NCBI RefSeq assembly: GCF_022844465.1
Contig: NZ_JALHLP010000003.1
Location: 62,001 to 126,000, forward strand
Source of the DNA: Bradyrhizobium sp.
GTDB taxonomy: Bacteria; Pseudomonadota; Alphaproteobacteria; Rhizobiales; Xanthobacteraceae
Length of the DNA stretch: 64,000 nucleotides
Reading direction: 5' to 3'
This document shows positions 55,532 to 64,000 of this stretch, one piece after another; the stretch's first letter is position 1; each line of letters starts with the position of its first letter. The translations under genes and the position numbers were made by a program. The notes under the pieces were generated by a model. The model ran no database searches, was not told the origin of the DNA, and saw only the letters and a list, made by a program, of their open reading frames with translations.

Positions 55532-56346
55532 CGGCGTTCAGGGATTTGTTCAACCTCAAGGGGCGCACCGCCGTCGTGACCGGAGGCTGCGGAATCCTGG
55601 GACGCCGCTTCGCCGAGGGCCTGGCTGAATTTGGCGCCAACGTGGCGATTCTCGACCTCGACGCGCAAGCCGTGCAACGCGCCGCGTCCGATCTGTCCGC
55701 CCGCCATGCCGTAAGCATCAAGGGTTATGTCTGCGACATCACGCAACCCGGAACGATCCGCCACGTGGCCGACAGTGTCGAGTCCGACCTCGGCCCGGTG
55801 TCGATCCTGCTCAACAACGCCGCCAGCAAGACCCGCGACGTCGACGCATTCTTCGCCCCGGTCGCCGCCTTCTCGTCAGAAACCTGGCGGGAAATCATGT
55901 CGGTCAATCTGGACGGCATGTTCAACGTGGCGCAGGTTTTCGGAACCCTGATGGCCGCGCGCAGCTACGGCAGTATCGTTCAGACCGCCTCGATTTACGG
56001 CTTGATGGCGCCGGACCAGCGCATCTATGAGGGCTCTGAGTACCTCGGCCGCGCCATCAACACGCCCGCGGCCTACACGGCATCAAAGGCCGGCGTGATC
56101 GGCTTGACCAAGCACCTCGCCGCCTATTGGGGACCGCAGGGCGTTCGCGTCAACACGCTCACGCCGGGCGGCGTGGAGAGCGGGCAGAACGACACGTTCA
56201 AGCAGCGCTACGGCGCCCGCGTTCCGCTCGGCCGGATGGCACGCGCCGACGAAATGGTGGGGGCGGTGCTGTTCCTGGTGTCGGATGCGGCGTCCTACGT
56301 GACCGGGCAGAATATCGCGGTCGACGGCGGATTGAGCGCGTGGTGA
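55528..56346 (+). CDS. Short-chain dehydrogenase (PtmA-like), module B
   Basis: The 272-residue SDR has VTGGCGILGRRFAEGL, NNAASKTRD, ASIYGLMAPDQRIYEG, YTASKAGVIGLTKHLA, TPGGVESG and TGQNIAVDGGLSAW. It is closely parallel to the module A SDR at 39159. In Campylobacter, PtmA works early in the GDP-GlcNAc branch of the legionaminic acid route, so this gene fits the pathway. The ATG at 55528 overlaps the legF stop by 4 bases, and the flippase gene follows 10 bases later. Confidence 0.88.
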   Translation: MTAFRDLFNLKGRTAVVTGGCGILGRRFAEGLAEFGANVAILDLDAQAVQRAASDLSARHAVSIKGYVCDITQPGTIRHVADSVESDLGPVSILLNNAASKTRDVDAFFAPVAAFSSETWREIMSVNLDGMFNVAQVFGTLMAARSYGSIVQTASIYGLMAPDQRIYEGSEYLGRAINTPAAYTASKAGVIGLTKHLAAYWGPQGVRVNTLTPGGVESGQNDTFKQRYGARVPLGRMARADEMVGAVLFLVSDAASYVTGQNIAVDGGLSAW

Positions 56347-56356
56347 CGCGGCGCCG

Positions 56357-57895
56357 ATGATCAAACGCCTGATCCACAACACGATTATCTCGACCATCGC
56401 GTTTGGCGCCGCCGCCATCCTCAGTCTGATCGTGCTCCCGGTGATTATCCACACCTGGGGGGTCACGGAGTTCGGCCTCATCGTCATCACGCGGCTGCTA
56501 CTGCCATCCGGCATGATTGCCGTTCTGGACCTTGGCCTTTCGGAGGTCGCCACCCAGGCGGTGGCGCGCGCCAGGGAACATCGCGACTGGGGCCTGCTCG
56601 GGCGTCAGCTTTCGTTTCTGACGGCCTTGTCGATCCTGCTGGCGCTAACCCTGAGCGCGGCGGTCTGGTGGAGTGCTCCGTATCTGGCGGTCTTGATGAA
56701 GGTCGATCCCGCGCACGCCGGGAAGTTCATCGACATCCTGCATTTTACGGCGCTTGCAAATCTGGTGCTGGTCCCAGCACTGGTGTGGGAGGGAACCGTC
56801 AAGGGGTTCGAGCGATATAACCTGCTCCGTTTTTCGGAGTTTACCTCCACTCTCGCCTACGTTGCCTTGACCATCTGGGCTTCCCGGTCGTCGGCCCCAT
56901 TCGAAATTGTCGCCTATATCTATCTCGCTACGCTTGTGCTGCGAGCGCTCGCCATGCTGGTGGCCACCATCGCTGCGCTGGCGAAAAAGAGCACGCGCCC
57001 CGCCGCGTGGACCCCGGCGATACGCCGCGAGCTGCTGCACCGGTGCCTGCTGCTGCTTCAAGGCCGGTTGATCGGCGGGATCATCGGACCGATACAGCCC
57101 TTCATCATCGGCCTGCTGTTTGGCCCGATGGCTGTCGGCACCTACGACGCGCTGGTGCGGCTGTCGCGGGTCGCCAAGATTGTCGTCGGCCTTCTCACAT
57201 CGGCCCTGCTCCCTGTCGCCAGCCGTCTGGACGAACGCGGCAGCTCGGTTACCTTTCAACGCCTCGGCGAGCTCGGCTTGATCATGCTGCCGATGATGAC
57301 GTTGCCGCCGCTTGCCGCGGCCGCGATCCTCTCGCCCGAAATCATGCAGATCTGGATCGGTCCGCTGCTGGCGCCCTATGCGCTGTGGATGGGATTGAGC
57401 TTCCTGGTCCCCATCTGCGCGCAATATCTGGCGATCGGTAACGTGATCTTCCTGACGCGCACCGAAACTCAGACGCGGCTGAACTGGCTGCTGGGCCTGC
57501 AATTGCTGATCTGGGGCGTGATATCATCGGCGACCCTCGGCATGTTCGCTGAACGGGCGCTGATTCTCGGTCAGGTCGTCGGCAGCCTCACGGTGTTGCC
57601 CTGGCAAATCAAAATACTGCGTCGCGCCCTGAATCTCGATCGCCGCGGCTTCGCCAAGGCCGTCGGGATCCAGCTCGGCGTCCTCGCAATCGGAAGCATT
57701 TTGCTTTGGCTATCAGCGAGTTATATTCGGGTTGACAGCCTGATAGAATTGGCATTGGTAGCGACGACATTCTGCCTTGCCAGTTGGGTCGCGCAATATT
57801 TCCTCGTCCTGGACGAAAGGCACCGCGCCGTTTTTCCAGCGCTCGGCCACCTGATGGGGATGACGCCCCGAAAGAAGCAGTTCACCGAAAGCTGA
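56357..57895 (+). CDS. Polysaccharide flippase (Wzx-type)
   Basis: The 512-residue protein has about twelve to fourteen membrane segments and the pattern of the MATE/Wzx superfamily. It opens with NTIISTIAFGAAAILSL and includes WGVTEFGLIVITRL, LDLGLSEVATQ and GIIGPIQPFIIGLLFGP. It moves undecaprenyl-linked O-units across the inner membrane. With the Wzz and Wzy candidates upstream, it completes the parts of a Wzy-dependent pathway. It begins 10 bases after the module B SDR. Confidence 0.85.
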   Translation: MIKRLIHNTIISTIAFGAAAILSLIVLPVIIHTWGVTEFGLIVITRLLLPSGMIAVLDLGLSEVATQAVARAREHRDWGLLGRQLSFLTALSILLALTLSAAVWWSAPYLAVLMKVDPAHAGKFIDILHFTALANLVLVPALVWEGTVKGFERYNLLRFSEFTSTLAYVALTIWASRSSAPFEIVAYIYLATLVLRALAMLVATIAALAKKSTRPAAWTPAIRRELLHRCLLLLQGRLIGGIIGPIQPFIIGLLFGPMAVGTYDALVRLSRVAKIVVGLLTSALLPVASRLDERGSSVTFQRLGELGLIMLPMMTLPPLAAAAILSPEIMQIWIGPLLAPYALWMGLSFLVPICAQYLAIGNVIFLTRTETQTRLNWLLGLQLLIWGVISSATLGMFAERALILGQVVGSLTVLPWQIKILRRALNLDRRGFAKAVGIQLGVLAIGSILLWLSASYIRVDSLIELALVATTFCLASWVAQYFLVLDERHRAVFPALGHLMGMTPRKKQFTES

Positions 57896-57908
57896 CTGGA
57901 CCTACGGA

Positions 57909-58790
57909 ATGAAGACGACGGGCGCGAACGATATCCTGGGAACGATTTCTCCGGCGTCGCTAACCGACCGCGCAATCACCTACGCCATCGATATCGCCAA
58001 GAGCATCTACCGCCTTACGCGCCGGGTGCAACGGACGGCCGATGTCGTGAACTCCGAATACAACCGACAGCATTGGCAGAAAATGCTCGCCAGCAAGGCC
58101 TGGCTTGGCGCCGCCAGCCTCGCCGACTTCCTCGCACCGCCCGATCCGACCGAGCGCTTGCGCAAGGTGGACGGCCGAATTCTGCGGATCGACGGCCAAC
58201 GGTACTATCGCTACCGTATCGAAGCGTTGAGCGAGCTTCTGCTACGTCACGCCGGCAACACCCAGCAGATCGTGGAACTCGGTTGCGGCTCTGGGCATAA
58301 CCTGTTCTCGCTTCATCTCGCCCGTCCCGAAATGGTCTTGAAGGGTTTCGACATCGCGCCGAACGGCATCGCCGCCGGACGCGAAATCGCGGGCCATTTC
58401 GGCTTGTCGGACAAGATCTCGCTCGACCGCATCGATCTGACCGACGTCGGAGATCCCAACCTTTCCGCGATCGCAGGAGAGGTGGTATTCACCTATTTCT
58501 GCATCGAGCAGATTCCCTACGACGTGCGCAAAGTCGTCGAGAACATCATCGCGGCGAAGCCGAAGCGCGTCATCAACATTGAGCCTACGACCGAACTTCT
58601 CGACCTTACCCATCCCCGGGACCTCGTCAGTCTCGTCTATATCCGATCGGTCGATTACCAGACGCAGCTCTTCTCATTGCTCGACCGGCTTGAGCGGGAG
58701 GGACGAATTCGCATCCTCGCGCGCGAGCGTATGCCGTTTGCTCCGTCGATCAACAATGACGGATTTCTGTACTGCTGGGAGCCAACATGA
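57909..58790 (+). CDS. Class I methyltransferase
   Basis: The 293-residue protein has an N-terminal helical part (about 1-105) and a SAM-binding core starting with IVELGCGSGHNLFSLHLA, followed by LKGFDIAPNGIAAGREIA. Later text is VVFTYFCIEQIPYD. O-methylation of a sugar is the likely role in this locus, but N-methylation cannot be ruled out. It starts 13 bases after the flippase and overlaps the next gene by 4 bases. Confidence 0.82.
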   Translation: MKTTGANDILGTISPASLTDRAITYAIDIAKSIYRLTRRVQRTADVVNSEYNRQHWQKMLASKAWLGAASLADFLAPPDPTERLRKVDGRILRIDGQRYYRYRIEALSELLLRHAGNTQQIVELGCGSGHNLFSLHLARPEMVLKGFDIAPNGIAAGREIAGHFGLSDKISLDRIDLTDVGDPNLSAIAGEVVFTYFCIEQIPYDVRKVVENIIAAKPKRVINIEPTTELLDLTHPRDLVSLVYIRSVDYQTQLFSLLDRLEREGRIRILARERMPFAPSINNDGFLYCWEPT

Positions 58791-59719
58791 CCATGGTCAG
58801 CACCGCCTCCGCCACCCCGGTCGCCAAGAAACACAAGATCAGCCAGTTCCGCCGCCTGCTCTGGCACGTGAACCGGACTGATCTTGGCTGGATCACCAAG
58901 GCGACGCTGAGCAGCCTGCAGCTGCGCGCCCGCGCCCGGCGGATTGAAATGCTGAACTCGCTTCCTGCGGCGCCGGAATGGAGCGCCGCCAGCCGCCAGC
59001 TCGGCGAACAGGGATACGTCGACGTATCCGCGATCGTCGACCGCGGCCTTGCGGAAGCCGTAGCCCACGTCGCGCAAGGCAAGGTCAGCCGCCTCAACGA
59101 ACTCGCTGGAAAGCAGGAGCTCGGCCACAAATCATTCTGGGTAAGCCTGCTCGACGAGGACCTCGTCAACGGCGCGTTCGCCACCGACCATCCGTTCGTG
59201 CGCTACGCGCTGCAGACGAGCGTTCTGCGGATCATGGGCGATTTCATGCACGAGCTGCCCCAGCTGTCGGACGTTCTCCTGACGCTGTCGCGGCCGACGG
59301 AAAATCAACCATTGAGCTATTCCCAGCTCTGGCATCTCGACCATGACGACAAGCGGGTTTGCAAGCTCTTCATATACCTTACCGACGTTCGCGATACCGC
59401 CGACGGCCCGCTGACATTCATCCCGGCGCCGTCGTCAAAGCCGTTCCGCAATACGCTCAAGAGCCATATGAGCGACGATCAGGTTTTCTCCAGGGTGGAT
59501 CGTTCCGCGGTCAAGGAAATCGTGGCACCACGGCTGTCGTCGTTCATCGTCAATACCGCGCGGTGCCTGCACATGGGCAGCCGTATCCTTTCCGACCGGC
59601 CCCGCCTCCTCTACACGGCCACCTACATTCAACCGCCGCGGATGTATCCGGAGCCGGCCGCCCGCTTCCGGGCCGTCGGCCCGTTGAGCGAGATCGAGCG
59701 CGCGGTCATGCGGCTCTGA
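58787..59719 (+). CDS. Phytanoyl-CoA dioxygenase-like oxygenase, second copy
   Basis: The 310-residue protein has WHLDHDDKRV, which supplies the HxD iron pair, and a later CLHMGSR with the third His, then RPRLLYTATY with a candidate 2-oxoglutarate Arg. The motif order is that of PhyH-type Fe(II)/2-oxoglutarate oxygenases. The sequence is only distantly related to the copy at 45693. It overlaps the methyltransferase by 4 bases, so the two modifications may act on the same sugar. Confidence 0.8.
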   Translation: MTMVSTASATPVAKKHKISQFRRLLWHVNRTDLGWITKATLSSLQLRARARRIEMLNSLPAAPEWSAASRQLGEQGYVDVSAIVDRGLAEAVAHVAQGKVSRLNELAGKQELGHKSFWVSLLDEDLVNGAFATDHPFVRYALQTSVLRIMGDFMHELPQLSDVLLTLSRPTENQPLSYSQLWHLDHDDKRVCKLFIYLTDVRDTADGPLTFIPAPSSKPFRNTLKSHMSDDQVFSRVDRSAVKEIVAPRLSSFIVNTARCLHMGSRILSDRPRLLYTATYIQPPRMYPEPAARFRAVGPLSEIERAVMRL

Positions 59720-59745
59720 TCCGCATTCCCTGGGAGCGGAAGATC

Positions 59746-61143
59746 GTGCGCATCGGATGGGTGGTCGACCACCCCAAGCGGGATTTGGCAGGCAGCGTTC
59801 TGGCTGCCTATCAGCTCGCCTTGCGCGGGGCGTCCGTTTTCATCATCCCGATGTACGAGCAAGGCGTCGATGTGGCGCGCCTCGGGCTTGACACCCTCGT
59901 CGTCAACTATGCTCGCGCCGCAAATCTCGACATAATGCGAAGCTTTTCCAAGGCGGGATTGGCACTCTACGTTCTCGATACCGAGGGCGGCGTGCTCGCG
60001 GCAAGCGGTGGAAACTCGCCACCGGCGATGGCCGCCTATATCAGCGGCAGCGGTTACGCCGACGCGCTTTCGGGATATTTTTTCTGGGGTGAGCGGCTGT
60101 ACACAGCTTTCAACGAGAGCCGGGCGATGAAGCCAGACCGGCTCTATGTTACCGGATGCCCTCGCTTCGACTTCGCGGCGCCGCGATGGAGGGGGCTGCT
60201 CGACGGCGATCGACGCGGCTACCTCCTGGTCAACGCCAATTTCCCGCTGGTGAATTCCCGTTTTTCCAGCAAGCCGGGCGCCGAACGTGAAGCCATGATC
60301 CGGGCTGGCTGGGACGGAGCCTATGTCGACCGCTTCCTCGCCGACATCAAGCAGGTGTTCGCACAGTACCTCGTCGAGATCGGTCGTCTGGCGACAGCAA
60401 GGCCGGATCGCGATATCCTGGTTCGTCCGCATCCGTTCGAGAGCGAGGACGTCTATCGCGCCGCGCTGCAACGGCATCCAAACGTCGTCGTTGATGGGAC
60501 CGGCAGCGTCCTCGACATGATTCAGAATGCGGCGGCCGTCGTTCATCTGAACTGCGGAACCGCCATCGAGGCGGTGCTGCTCGGAAAGCTTCCGATCCAG
60601 CTTGAATACCTCAATACGCCGGCGACCGCCGGACATGCGCTGCTCCCGGCAAGGGTCAGCCGAGCCATCGGGTCGTTCGAGCAGTTGCTGTCGGTGATCG
60701 ACGATCTTGACGAAGAGACCAGGAAGTTCGACTTCGCGGGCGTTCACGCCGCCCACATCCACCCTTACTTCCATCGCAACGACGGGCTGGCTGCGGAACG
60801 TGTGGCCGAAGTCCTTGTCGGCTCTGGCGTCCGCGGCCGGACATTTACTTCACTTGCGAGCGTGCTCCGCGGCACGCGGACCGATCCGAGCCTTGGGCAG
60901 ATCGCCAAGGGTGCGGCCAGCCTTGCGTTCGGATCGGCGGCGACGGAAGCGTTTCGTACCTGGTTCAATCCCGCCCGGCGCGACAAGCGCATTGAACCTA
61001 AAGAGATCGGGCGACTGCTTGAGCGGATCGCCACTCACGACCAACAAGATCCGTCGCGCTTTGGCGTCGAGCGTGCACGATGCATGAAGACCGGGCTACC
61101 GCTCGCCAGCATCGCAATTCAGCAACGCCCCGAGCGCGCATGA
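59746..61143 (+). CDS. Surface carbohydrate biosynthesis protein (SurfC-like)
   Basis: The 465-residue protein starts with GTG at 59746 after GGGAGCGGAAG; the longer open frame upstream overlaps the dioxygenase gene and was not used. Features: RIGWVVDHPKRD, LYVLDTEGGVLA, TGCPRFD and DILVRPHPFESED, then VVHLNCGTAIEAVLLGKLPIQLEY. These match proteins labelled surface carbohydrate biosynthesis, related to glycan-acting GT-B folds. It may transfer a sugar acid. No signal peptide is seen, so it is cytoplasmic. Confidence 0.75.
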   Translation: MRIGWVVDHPKRDLAGSVLAAYQLALRGASVFIIPMYEQGVDVARLGLDTLVVNYARAANLDIMRSFSKAGLALYVLDTEGGVLAASGGNSPPAMAAYISGSGYADALSGYFFWGERLYTAFNESRAMKPDRLYVTGCPRFDFAAPRWRGLLDGDRRGYLLVNANFPLVNSRFSSKPGAEREAMIRAGWDGAYVDRFLADIKQVFAQYLVEIGRLATARPDRDILVRPHPFESEDVYRAALQRHPNVVVDGTGSVLDMIQNAAAVVHLNCGTAIEAVLLGKLPIQLEYLNTPATAGHALLPARVSRAIGSFEQLLSVIDDLDEETRKFDFAGVHAAHIHPYFHRNDGLAAERVAEVLVGSGVRGRTFTSLASVLRGTRTDPSLGQIAKGAASLAFGSAATEAFRTWFNPARRDKRIEPKEIGRLLERIATHDQQDPSRFGVERARCMKTGLPLASIAIQQRPERA

Positions 61144-62543
61144 GAATCTCGTCTGAAACAATCCTGATCACGACGCTCGCGGAGTATCAGACCCGGTTCT
61201 GGATTCCGGTGGCGCAGCGGCTGAAGAACGCCGGGCGAGAGGTTCAATTGCTCGCGTTTGACGACCGCAGCGCGGAGATGGCGTCAGCGGCCAATGTCGC
61301 CACCATCAACATGTATCGCGCCGGATTGCAGGGAGCCGAGCCGATTGCCGGCGCCGACGCCTTCAACGCCAGGATCGCAGATTACGGCCTGGAGGGAACC
61401 AACCTCCCGTTCAGTCACGAGCGCGTCACTTTCGGGATTCGCGACAGTGCCGCGCTGCGCAGGCGATTCATGATCTACAGTAACGCCATGGAGACGGTCC
61501 TCGACCGATTGGCCGAGCACGGGCAACAAGCCGTCGTGGTTCAGGAACTGGGGGGCTTTCTTTCGGTGATCGCCTGCTTCCACGCGGCGAGAAAGCGCGG
61601 CGCCCGCAACTGGTTTATCGAACCGTCGTTCTTTCGCGGCAGGCTCTATTTTACCCCAGACAGCTTTTCCGCGCCCGACACCATGAAGGAAGCCGCCGAC
61701 TCGGTTTCGGGCGACGTGAAGGCATATCTCGACGAAACCTTGCGCCAGCGCGCGATCGTCATTCCGCAAAAGGACCGGCACCAGTATTCCTCCGCGTTCA
61801 AGAAGATCGCCAATACGCGCAACGCCCGTCGCCTGGTCGAAAAGCTGTGGGACCAGTTCGCGCTCGGTAAGCACCAGGAATTCGGACACAATTTGCGTCA
61901 CGCCCGGATGCATGCGGCGATGGCCTATAGCGCCACGCGGCTTCGAAAACTCTACCGTCCGATGCCGAAAGGGCCGTTCATCTACTACCCGCTTCACGTT
62001 CCGGCCGACATGGCGTTAACGTTGCGCTCGCCCGAATATCTCGATCAGGTCGCGACCATCGATTTCCTGCTGCGCACCATCCCGGATTCGCATGCCCTCG
62101 TCGTCAAGGAGCATCCAGCCCAGATCGGCGCCGTTCCGGCCAGCCGCCTGTTCGAACTTGGGCGGCGTTTCGACAATTTCATCCTGCTGCCGCCGCAAAC
62201 CAACAATTACGCAGTGCTTGGCCGCGCCGAGGCGGTGGTTTCGGTCAACAGCAAGTCGGGCGCCGAAGCCGTACTGCTTGGCAAGCCGGTCGTGGTGATG
62301 GGAGACGCGTTTTATCGATCATGCCCCTTGGTTTTCGCAGTCGAACGCCTCAAGGATGTTCCGCAGCGGCTGCGTGAAGCGCTGCGGGCGCCGCCGTTCG
62401 ATCCCGTCGATGCCGCCCCTTATTTTGAGACGGCCTGGCGGCGATCGTGGCCGGGCGAGCTTTACATCGGCGATCCGCAACAGCTCGACACCTTTTCGGC
62501 TTCACTTCTTGCCGCGGTGGCCCAATCGCCGCGAGCGGAGTGA
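61140..62543 (+). CDS. Capsule/surface polysaccharide biosynthesis protein
   Basis: The 467-residue protein starts at ATG 61140, overlapping the previous stop by 4 bases. It has ILITTLAEYQTRFWIPVAQRL, NWFIEPSFFRGRLYF, FIYYPLHVPADMALTLRSPEY, HALVVKEHPAQIGAV and VSVNSKSGAEAVLLGKPVVVMG. The later part resembles the KpsC/KpsS or LipB-type capsule proteins, which add Kdo linkers. In this locus it may transfer the ulosonic acid. The function is inferred from family resemblance. Confidence 0.72.
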   Translation: MRISSETILITTLAEYQTRFWIPVAQRLKNAGREVQLLAFDDRSAEMASAANVATINMYRAGLQGAEPIAGADAFNARIADYGLEGTNLPFSHERVTFGIRDSAALRRRFMIYSNAMETVLDRLAEHGQQAVVVQELGGFLSVIACFHAARKRGARNWFIEPSFFRGRLYFTPDSFSAPDTMKEAADSVSGDVKAYLDETLRQRAIVIPQKDRHQYSSAFKKIANTRNARRLVEKLWDQFALGKHQEFGHNLRHARMHAAMAYSATRLRKLYRPMPKGPFIYYPLHVPADMALTLRSPEYLDQVATIDFLLRTIPDSHALVVKEHPAQIGAVPASRLFELGRRFDNFILLPPQTNNYAVLGRAEAVVSVNSKSGAEAVLLGKPVVVMGDAFYRSCPLVFAVERLKDVPQRLREALRAPPFDPVDAAPYFETAWRRSWPGELYIGDPQQLDTFSASLLAAVAQSPRAE

Positions 62544-62556
62544 AAAGGAACCCGCG

Positions 62557-63306
62557 ATGCCGCTCGTTTCGATTATCACGCCCTCCTGGAACGTGGCTTC
62601 GCTGATCGGCGAGACCATTGGATCGGTCCAGGCACAAACGATGACCGACTGGGAGTTGGTGATCGCCGACGATTGCTCGACGGACCAAACCGCCGCAGTC
62701 GTCGAAGGCCGCGCCACAAGCGATCGACGCATCAGGCTGATCCGTCAGCCGCGCAACGGGGGTCCGGCGCTGGCCCGCCAGGCAGCGATCGAGCAGGCGC
62801 AAGGACGATTTGTCGCTTTTCTGGATAGCGACGATCTGTGGCTGCCCGCCAAGCTCGAACGGCAGATCGCCTTCGCGCAAGCGAACCGTGCGGCGCTTAG
62901 CTATACGGCCTTCCGCCGCATCGACGAAACCGGATCCGTCACCGGCCGACTGATCGAAGTACCTGCCTCGTTGAGCTACGAACAACTGCTCAAGAACACC
63001 TCGATCGCCACCTTGACCGCGATGGTCGATCGCGACGTCGCCGGCCCGATCGCCATGAAGAACGAACCTTATGATGATTTCTGTCTCTGGCTCAGCGTTC
63101 TCAAGCCTGGCCACGTCGCCCGTGGCCTGAATGAAGACCTCGCGCGCTACCGCGTCCGCGGCAGTTCGGTATCCAGCCGTCCGCTGCGCTCGGCCGGCTG
63201 GGTCTGGCACATCTACCGAAACGTCGAGCAGCTCTCGCCGATCAAGTCCGCCTGGTGCTTCTCACATTGGGCCGTACGCGCCTGGCTCAAGCGACGAGAA
63301 TTCTGA
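62557..63306 (+). CDS. Family 2 glycosyltransferase
   Basis: The 249-residue protein has the GT-A start PLVSIITPSWNVASLIGETI, IADDCSTDQTAAVV and the metal-binding AFLDSDDLWLPAKLERQ. It is a single-domain enzyme that adds one sugar to the growing O-unit on the cytoplasmic side. The frame is open upstream to 62356, but ATG 62557 with an AAAAGGAA site starts the fold. It follows the previous gene by 13 bases. Confidence 0.92.
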   Translation: MPLVSIITPSWNVASLIGETIGSVQAQTMTDWELVIADDCSTDQTAAVVEGRATSDRRIRLIRQPRNGGPALARQAAIEQAQGRFVAFLDSDDLWLPAKLERQIAFAQANRAALSYTAFRRIDETGSVTGRLIEVPASLSYEQLLKNTSIATLTAMVDRDVAGPIAMKNEPYDDFCLWLSVLKPGHVARGLNEDLARYRVRGSSVSSRPLRSAGWVWHIYRNVEQLSPIKSAWCFSHWAVRAWLKRREF

Positions 63307-63508
63307 CGATGGCCCGGCCGGTGCGTGGTGGCGCGACTGCTCATAAGGACCCATGGACATCGGTATACGGTCGCGCATATGGTGTCCAGGTACCTCTCAC
63401 CTGGTCGACGGCTATTGGCGAACGAAGCCGTTGCCGATACCACTCGCCGTCCCGTGAAGGGGTCGTTGAGCGGGCCGACCGCTGCGAGTTGAACCGTTGG
63501 GAATAGCG

Positions 63509-64000
63509 ATGGCGTTTGACCGAAACTACAAGGACAGTCGAATACTTGTCACCGGCGGCGCGGGCTTCATCGGATCGCATTTGTGTGAACGGTTGCTGGC
63601 TGAAGGCGCCGAAGTGGTTTGCGCGGACAACTACTTCACCGGCAGCCGCAAGAACATCGCCCACCTGTTGTCAAATCCGATGTTCGAGGCGATCCGTCAC
63701 GATGTGACGTTTCCTTTGTACATCGAGGTCGACGCCATTTTCAACCTGGCCTGCCCGGCCTCGCCGATCCACTACCAGCGCGATCCGGTCCAGACCACCA
63801 AGACCAGCGTGCACGGTGCGATCAACATGCTTGGTCTTGCCAAGCGTCTCCGGGCCCCGATCTTTCAGGCCTCGACCAGCGAAGTGTATGGCGATCCGCT
63901 GATCCACCCTCAAACCGAGGATTATTGGGGCAATGTCAATCCGATCGGAATTCGATCGTGCTACGATGAAGGCAAGCGCTGCGCCGAAACTCTGTTTTTT
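63509..64000 (+). CDS. UDP-glucuronate decarboxylase-like epimerase, cut by the right edge
   Basis: The ATG at 63509 starts 164 codons that run off the window. The product begins with a short extension, then [20 protein letters not shown], and continues with [18 protein letters not shown] and [10 protein letters not shown]. The first and last match the extended SDR fold, and the ACPASPxHYQxDPVxT segment is the hallmark of UXS, which makes UDP-xylose from UDP-glucuronate. The catalytic YxxxK is just present as YDEGK. The C-terminus is outside the window. A 202-base gap separates it from the glycosyltransferase. Confidence 0.88.
   Translation, partial: MAFDRNYKDSRILVTGGAGFIGSHLCERLLAEGAEVVCADNYFTGSRKNIAHLLSNPMFEAIRHDVTFPLYIEVDAIFNLACPASPIHYQRDPVQTTKTSVHGAINMLGLAKRLRAPIFQASTSEVYGDPLIHPQTEDYWGNVNPIGIRSCYDEGKRCAETLFF

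Noticed and set aside
63341..63664. Minus-strand frame of 107 codons near the right end
   Set aside because: It is antisense to the start of the UXS-like gene and has no family text.

Overview
The window reads as a chromosome segment of a Bradyrhizobium-type alphaproteobacterium (Nitrobacteraceae). Four things point there: high GC with matching codon use throughout, two branched-chain-amino-acid-type ABC uptake systems, a 476-residue alphaproteobacterial form of AhcY, and several dispersed repeats that I recognise from memory as typical of Bradyrhizobium. The species cannot be named from the sequence alone. No tRNA, rRNA, CRISPR array, integrase or intact insertion sequence was seen.

Layout. 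0-4.1 kb: the 5' end of a glycosyltransferase gene on the minus strand, divergent from galE, an MsbA-type ABC exporter and a fumarylacetoacetate-hydrolase-family enzyme closed by a clear terminator. 4.1-5.1 kb: about 1 kb with no credible gene, filled with stacked repeats. 5.1-16.9 kb (minus strand): a Baeyer-Villiger-type monooxygenase, ahcY, metK, an HTH-plus-methyltransferase protein, a stand-alone MetE-like enzyme and a livKHMGF uptake operon, so the S-adenosylmethionine cycle genes are grouped. 17-21.6 kb: a small lipoprotein, a HemD-like protein, an AraC regulator, a TctC/Bug binding protein and a Crp/Fnr regulator. 21.9-31.5 kb: a second ABC uptake operon with a fatty-acyl-CoA-synthetase-like ligase inside it, then an AGE-family epimerase and a PaaK-like ligase, suggesting uptake and CoA activation of an organic, possibly aromatic, acid.

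31.7-64 kb is one large surface-polysaccharide locus. It holds candidate Wzz, Wzy and Wzx proteins, an O-acyltransferase, glycosyltransferase-like proteins and two separate sugar-acid modules. Module B (48.0-56.3 kb) matches the GDP-GlcNAc route to CMP-legionaminic acid: LegB, LegC, LegG, LegI, a PtmE-like CBS-nucleotidyltransferase, LegF and a PtmA-like SDR. An intact LegH acetyltransferase is missing; only a broken hexapeptide-like remnant is seen between LegI and PtmE. Module A (32.8-40.0 kb) is a tightly overlapping seven-gene operon that I cannot assign to a described pathway: a CBS-heptose kinase-like fusion, a NeuB-SAF-TIM-barrel fusion, a NeuA-like cytidylyltransferase, three SDRs and a TIM-barrel isomerase. 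Together with an HddC-GmhB fusion at 46.6-47.8 kb, this module is the best candidate here for an undescribed system, possibly making an unusual ulosonic acid or higher-carbon sugar. The window ends inside a UDP-glucuronate decarboxylase-like gene.
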